Source: Brevibacillus sp.
Lineage (GTDB): Bacteria; Bacillota; Bacilli; Brevibacillales; Brevibacillaceae
NCBI GenBank assembly: GCA_029240815.1
Contig: JARDZO010000008.1
Location: 1-45,253 of the forward strand
DNA: 45,253 nucleotides
Direction of reading: 5' to 3'
Of the stretch, positions 41,174 through 45,253 are shown one piece after another (positions within the stretch are counted from its first letter, which is position 1; each line of letters starts with the position of its first letter). The translations under genes were made by a program, and so were the position numbers. A model generated the notes under the pieces. It worked only from the letters and a program-made list of their open reading frames with translations, was not told the DNA's origin and made no database searches.

Positions 41174-42745
41174 ATGAGAAAAATAATGAAGGTTAGCTCG
41201 ATCGCGGTTTTGGTGGCATCCCTAGTCGGGTGCAGCTTTGGTGGGCAAAGTTCCCCGCAGCAAGCAGCCCCAGAGCAAGCCGGTGGAGGACAAAATCAGT
41301 TGGCTGCACGGACAGAAAGCTCAATGAGTCAGGCTGCCCCACGTAGCAGTATGGCAGACACCGCCCTCATGAAAAGGCAGTCTGCACCTCCTCCGTCAAG
41401 TACGGACTCCATGTACTTTAAAAATTATGGCACCAATCCTTTTATCTCCACGGATGAAGACAGCCTTTCCACATTTGCCGCCGATGTCGATACCGGCTCC
41501 TACACCGTCACCCGCCGTTATATTCAGGAAGGTTCACTCCCACCTCCAGATGCTGTCCGCGTCGAAGAATTTATCAACTATTTTCCTGCGAACTACCCAG
41601 CTCCCAAGCAGCAAACGTTTGGCATTCAAGTAGATGGAGGTCCTTCTCCTTTTGGCTCGGGCTATCAATTGGTACGCATCGGTATTAAAGGAAAAGAGAT
41701 TGCCCCTGAAAACAGAAAAGCGGCCCACCTCGTTTTTGTCATCGACGTCTCCGGCTCGATGGATCAGGAAAACCGACTAGAGTTGGTCAAAAGGAGCTTG
41801 CGAGTCCTGGTAGACCAGCTAGCTCCGACCGATACGGTAGGCATCGTCGTCTACGGAACACAGGGGCGTGTCATCCTCGATCCCACCTCCGCTGAAAACA
41901 GGCGTGCGATCCTGTCTGCTATCGACGAGCTCCAGCCAGAAGGCTCTACCAATGCCGAAGAAGGTCTGCAGTTGGGCTACGAAATGGCGGACAGATCCTT
42001 TGAACGCGGTGCTATCAATCGCGTCATCCTCTGCTCGGATGGTGTCGCAAACGTGGGCGAGACAGGCGCGAACGGAATACTGCGCTCCATCGAGGACTAC
42101 GCTCGCAAGGAAATCAACCTCAGTACATTCGGATTCGGCATGGGCAACTACAATGACGTATTGATGGAACAGCTGGCAGACAAAGGTGAAGGACAGTATG
42201 CCTACATCGACTCTTTTTCCGAAGCTCGCCGCGTCTTTACCGAGGCGTTGACCGGGACGCTGCAGACCATTGCCCGCGATGTGAAAATTCAAGTCGAGTT
42301 TGACCCGAAGACAGTGGATCGCTATCGCCTCCTCGGGTATGAAAATCGAGATGTACGGGACGAGGACTTCCGCAACGACAAGACAGATGCTGGCGAAATC
42401 GGCTCTGGGCACACAGTGACCGCCCTCTATGAAGTGAAAGTAAAGGATGAAGAGGCTGGCAAGCTAGGTGACGTCCGCATCCGCTACCACAACGTCTCGA
42501 CAAAAAAGGTAGAGGAAGTGAGCAGCCCTCTGCAGATACAATCAAAGCTCTCCACCGAGCTGCAATTTCTCGCTTCTGTAGCCGAATTTGCGGAAATCTT
42601 GCGGGAAAGCTATTGGGCAAGGGAGGACGGCTCCCTGCACAATGTACGGAAACTGGCTGAATCGTCGGCTACAGGCGAGCAGCAGCTGGAATTTGTCCGG
42701 ATGGTCAAGGATAGCCTCGCCATTCGAGGCAAGGAAGGCCATTGA
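41174..42745 (+). CDS. VWA-domain lipoprotein (YfbK-like)
   Basis: 523 residues. The signal peptide ends in L-V-G-C (Cys20). A Gln/Ser/Pro-rich linker to about residue 75 is followed by the N-terminal YfbK domain (FAADVDTGSYTVTRRYI), then a VWA domain with intact MIDAS D-V-S-G-S (Asp191), and the C-terminal DUF3520 region (YRLLGYENRDV, DFRNDKTDAGEIGSGHTVTA). It would be lipid-anchored outside the membrane. Function is unknown. The ATG at 41174 has AAAGGGGG nine bases upstream. No MoxR gene accompanies it here. Confidence 0.92.
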   Translation: MRKIMKVSSIAVLVASLVGCSFGGQSSPQQAAPEQAGGGQNQLAARTESSMSQAAPRSSMADTALMKRQSAPPPSSTDSMYFKNYGTNPFISTDEDSLSTFAADVDTGSYTVTRRYIQEGSLPPPDAVRVEEFINYFPANYPAPKQQTFGIQVDGGPSPFGSGYQLVRIGIKGKEIAPENRKAAHLVFVIDVSGSMDQENRLELVKRSLRVLVDQLAPTDTVGIVVYGTQGRVILDPTSAENRRAILSAIDELQPEGSTNAEEGLQLGYEMADRSFERGAINRVILCSDGVANVGETGANGILRSIEDYARKEINLSTFGFGMGNYNDVLMEQLADKGEGQYAYIDSFSEARRVFTEALTGTLQTIARDVKIQVEFDPKTVDRYRLLGYENRDVRDEDFRNDKTDAGEIGSGHTVTALYEVKVKDEEAGKLGDVRIRYHNVSTKKVEEVSSPLQIQSKLSTELQFLASVAEFAEILRESYWAREDGSLHNVRKLAESSATGEQQLEFVRMVKDSLAIRGKEGH

Positions 42746-42760
42746 GGTAATAGAGTATAG

Positions 42761-42800
42761 AAGGAACCTCCCGACACGATAGTTGGGAGGTTCTCCTTTG
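42761..42800. terminator. Bidirectional terminator after the YfbK-like and adaptor genes
   Basis: GAACCTCCC (42764-42772) pairs with GGGAGGTTC (42785-42793), loop of 12 bases, flanked by AAGG on the left and TCCTTT on the right. It separates convergent genes. Confidence 0.8.
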
Positions 42801-42819
42801 TCCGTAATCAAAAGGTGGC

Positions 42820-43962
42820 TTACAGGCCGACGATCCCCGTCATACCGGAGCGCAGGGTTCCGTCCTTGTTCTCGATGACGATTTTGACGGTAAACGTATC
42901 CGTACCCGCATCTGCTTTGGGGCTGATTCTCTCCACCTTGCCGCGCATATTCTTGTGTTGCGAATCTACTGTCACATCGACTTCTTTTCCCAGTTCAAAA
43001 CATTCTAGGTCCTTCTCTGCTACGCCAATCACTACATAGACTTTCTCTGTATTGACCACCGTCATCGCGGCGATACTCGGGCTGATCATCTCACCTGCGT
43101 GGATGCTTTTGGTGCTCACGTACCCTTTGATCGGGCTCGAGATGGTCGCGTTTTTCAGCTGGTACTCCGCGTTGTCCACAGCTGCCTGCGCCCGCTCCAC
43201 TCCGGCGGCGTACTGGGCGATTTGCTCTGGGGTAGCTCCGTTTTTCGCCTTGTCGTACATCGCCTTCATCTGCTGTACATTGGCTTGCATCGCCTGCAAG
43301 GTTGGCTGCGTCGCTCCTTGCTTTGCCATCGCTAGATCTTCCTCGCTCCGACGATACTGGGCATCTGCCTGGGAAAAAGCAGATTGGGCATCTTCCCATG
43401 CCTGCCTGGAGATAGCTCCTTGGGCATACAGTGCTTGTGTACGATCTCTTTTCGCTGCTGTCAGCTCCACGTTTGTTTTCGCCGACTGGTACGATGCTTC
43501 GAGCTGAGCCATTTCTTCCGGGCGTTTGCCGTTTTTCACATCGAGGTACTTCTGATTCGCCTGCTGCCATCCGGCTTGGGCGTAGTGCACTTCCTCCGTT
43601 CGCGTCCCTTTTTTTGCTTCCTCCCATTTGGCTTTTGCCAAGGCCAAATCCGCTTTTGCGATACGCAAGCTCGCAGCGAGTTCTTCCTGCTCCAAGCCAA
43701 ACAGTGGAGCACCTGCCTGGATCTCATCTCCGGTATCGTGAAATACACTGGCTACTCTTCCTGATGACTTGGCGTAGATCGTCACTTCCTCAATTCCCTC
43801 CACCTTACCGGTAAATGCGCGAAGCTGCTCATTGGCTGGTGTAGCCTGTTGACCTTGATTCACAGCGGTAGTCAACGCTACAGGCTGCACCGTGCCACAA
43901 CCAGCTATTACAACCATCCATGCAATCCCAGCCATTGTATAACTCCATTGAAGCATTTTCAT
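42820..43962 (-). CDS. HlyD/EmrA-type membrane fusion lipoprotein
   Basis: 380 residues. Lipoprotein signal with I-A-G-C (Cys22). After it come the first half of a lipoyl/barrel-sandwich domain (TIYAKSSGRVASVFHDTGDEI), a long alpha-hairpin from about 90 to 250 with Gln/Ala/Lys heptads, the second lipoyl half (ATISSPIKGYVSTKSIHAGE) and a beta-barrel (VYVVIGVAEKDLECFELGKEV). It acts as the extracytoplasmic adaptor for the MFS pump encoded just upstream on the same strand. Lipid anchoring instead of an N-terminal helix is common in Gram-positive adaptors. Confidence 0.9.
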   Translation of the reverse strand: MKMLQWSYTMAGIAWMVVIAGCGTVQPVALTTAVNQGQQATPANEQLRAFTGKVEGIEEVTIYAKSSGRVASVFHDTGDEIQAGAPLFGLEQEELAASLRIAKADLALAKAKWEEAKKGTRTEEVHYAQAGWQQANQKYLDVKNGKRPEEMAQLEASYQSAKTNVELTAAKRDRTQALYAQGAISRQAWEDAQSAFSQADAQYRRSEEDLAMAKQGATQPTLQAMQANVQQMKAMYDKAKNGATPEQIAQYAAGVERAQAAVDNAEYQLKNATISSPIKGYVSTKSIHAGEMISPSIAAMTVVNTEKVYVVIGVAEKDLECFELGKEVDVTVDSQHKNMRGKVERISPKADAGTDTFTVKIVIENKDGTLRSGMTGIVGL

Positions 43963-43987
43963 ATTTGTTCCACCCTTTCCTCATCCA

Positions 43988-45253
43988 TTAATCCAGCATC
44001 GCAGGCTGGGATTGTTGTTCTTTTGATGGTTGTAATGCAGCTTTGTTCTCTTTCACGATCAACATGATGAGCAATGCCACGACCAGGATCAATGCCGCCA
44101 TGAGCAGACTGTCCTGTAAGGCCTGTATAGCTGCGTACTTTTTGACCAATTGTCCCATGAGCTGCAAGGCCGAAGCAGCCGCTTCCTGCACAGACAGCCC
44201 TTTTGCTACGTACATTTGCTGCCACTGCTCCAAAGCTGTCATCACGGGTGGCTGCGTCGCTGTCACCCGTTCGCTGGCATGCACCGCATGTTCGATGCTG
44301 CGCTGCGAAAACAGACTGATCAATCCGGCAATGCCTATGGAAGTCGCGACCTGGCGCGAAATATTCGTAATGACAGAAGCTGCAGGAACACGTGCTGGAT
44401 CTGAGACAGCCAACAGCGGAATCTGCATCGAAGTCATCAGGCACATGCCGAGTCCAACGCCGCGTACGGCGAGGAGCCAGTGCAGCGTGGATACGTCCGT
44501 GTCCAAATCCACATGAGAAATTAAGAATCCCGGCACGAGGCAAAAGATCAGTCCCGATACAATCATCGGCTTCAATCCGACCCGGGCGGCCAGCATCCCG
44601 CTGATCGGTGTCACGATACCCGACGCAATCGCCTGCGGCAGCATCAGCAGCCCCGTGTCCATCGCCGTTTTGCCCAGCATGTTTTCCGAGTAAATCGGCA
44701 ACAGATAAATGACTCCAAAATTACCGACCATGATCATGCTGTTCACCAAAAGGCCGAGGGTAAAGTCTCGATTTGCCAGCAAGCGGATGTCTACCAGTGG
44801 CTGACCCGTCGAAAGCTCACGAGCTACGAACATCGCCCCGCTGATCAGTGCGGTGAGAAACAGAGAGACGATGAAAAAGGAATCCCAGCCTTTTTCATCC
44901 CCTTTGGTGACTGCGAGCAAGAGACTGACGAGGGCCGTAGCCGACCAGATGAAGCCAGCGAGGTCAAAGGGATGCTCCTTTTTCACTTCCCCCTCGCGCA
45001 AAAACCGCCAGACCAACAGCATCGCCACGATCCCAAAGGGAATGTTGACTGTAAAAATGAACCGCCAATCCATATACTGCACGAAGTAACCACTCAATGT
45101 CGGACCGATCGCCGGAGCGACAAACACCGAAATCCCGAATACCCCCATCGCCTGCCCCATCTTTTCCCGAGGCACTACGAGCTGAATCATGGATTGACCG
45201 ATTGTCATCATCAGCCCTCCCCCTGCGGCCTGGATGATCCGCGCTGCGATCAT
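43988..45253 (-). CDS. MFS multidrug transporter, DHA2/EmrB family (5' end outside the window)
   Basis: The visible 421 residues lack the first three or so helices, which lie beyond the right edge. Present are R-I-I-Q-A-A-G-G-G (motif B region) and the DHA2 motif C in APAIGPTLSGYF, then the remaining helices of a 14-TM pump, and a hydrophilic Gln-rich tail. A large loop near residues 320-360 (TQPPVMTALEQWQQMYVAKG) lies between the last two helices, as in EmrB. It pairs with the adaptor gene 25 bases downstream. Confidence 0.92.
   Translation of the reverse strand: MIAARIIQAAGGGLMMTIGQSMIQLVVPREKMGQAMGVFGISVFVAPAIGPTLSGYFVQYMDWRFIFTVNIPFGIVAMLLVWRFLREGEVKKEHPFDLAGFIWSATALVSLLLAVTKGDEKGWDSFFIVSLFLTALISGAMFVARELSTGQPLVDIRLLANRDFTLGLLVNSMIMVGNFGVIYLLPIYSENMLGKTAMDTGLLMLPQAIASGIVTPISGMLAARVGLKPMIVSGLIFCLVPGFLISHVDLDTDVSTLHWLLAVRGVGLGMCLMTSMQIPLLAVSDPARVPAASVITNISRQVATSIGIAGLISLFSQRSIEHAVHASERVTATQPPVMTALEQWQQMYVAKGLSVQEAAASALQLMGQLVKKYAAIQALQDSLLMAALILVVALLIMLIVKENKAALQPSKEQQSQPAMLD

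Noticed and set aside
1..45253. CRISPR arrays, tRNA/rRNA genes, insertion sequences, prophage
   Set aside because: I looked for regular repeats with unique spacers, cloverleaf sequences, transposase motifs with terminal repeats, and phage structural genes, and saw none. Decay is limited to three small gene remnants.

Overview
The window looks like a chromosomal segment of an endospore-forming, mid-GC member of the Bacillota, most likely Brevibacillus or a close Paenibacillaceae relative. That is an inference from gene content: GerA/GerC germination proteins, a CotB-type coat protein, MrfA/MrfB, a YfiB/YfiC-type ABC exporter, strong AGGAGG ribosome binding sites and many GTG/TTG starts. I saw no rRNA, tRNA, CRISPR array, insertion sequence or phage module.

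Layout. 1-151 is the 5' end of a quinol/cytochrome c oxidase subunit II lipoprotein gene. 482-2772 holds a short-chain dehydrogenase, a DMT-type exporter and a DUF2512 membrane protein. 2872-5631 is a germinant-receptor pair (A and C subunits, no B permease). 5773-7016 has a SurA_N/PrsA-like membrane protein and a tail-anchored coiled-coil protein. 7308-8814 is a coat locus: a two-repeat CotB-like protein, a 56-residue membrane protein and a divergent three-repeat CotB-family protein. A decayed methyltransferase fragment follows. 9260-12852 is a heterodimeric ABC exporter. 13027-15174 is a membrane-anchored multicopper oxidase preceded by a possible 29-codon leader ORF.

15249-27741 (minus strand) is the most striking unit: eight tightly packed, mostly overlapping genes encoding, in transcription order, a large secreted/membrane protein, an ABC-2 ATPase and permease, a membrane coiled-coil protein with a Gly-Ser linker, a MoxR AAA+ ATPase, a DUF58 protein, a BatA-type VWA protein with a degenerate MIDAS, and a double-VWA protein with an amidotransferase-like domain. 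The arrangement suggests one envelope machine in which ATP-driven export and a MoxR/VWA chaperone module cooperate. Its substrate is unknown.

27958-33862 is a patchwork of small regulator/transporter modules: ArsR with an MFS pump and repeated operator-like palindromes, a MocR pseudogene scrap, a DUF4362 lipoprotein and cupin, PadR with an MFS pump, a frameshifted small gene with its terminator, and a GNAT acetyltransferase. 33898-37495 is mrfA-mrfB, the mitomycin-type DNA repair pair. 37693-45253 has a SulP transporter, a MarR regulator, an iron-dependent alcohol dehydrogenase, a YfbK-like VWA lipoprotein and an EmrA/EmrB-like efflux pair cut by the window end. Well-formed intrinsic terminators separate most convergent genes.
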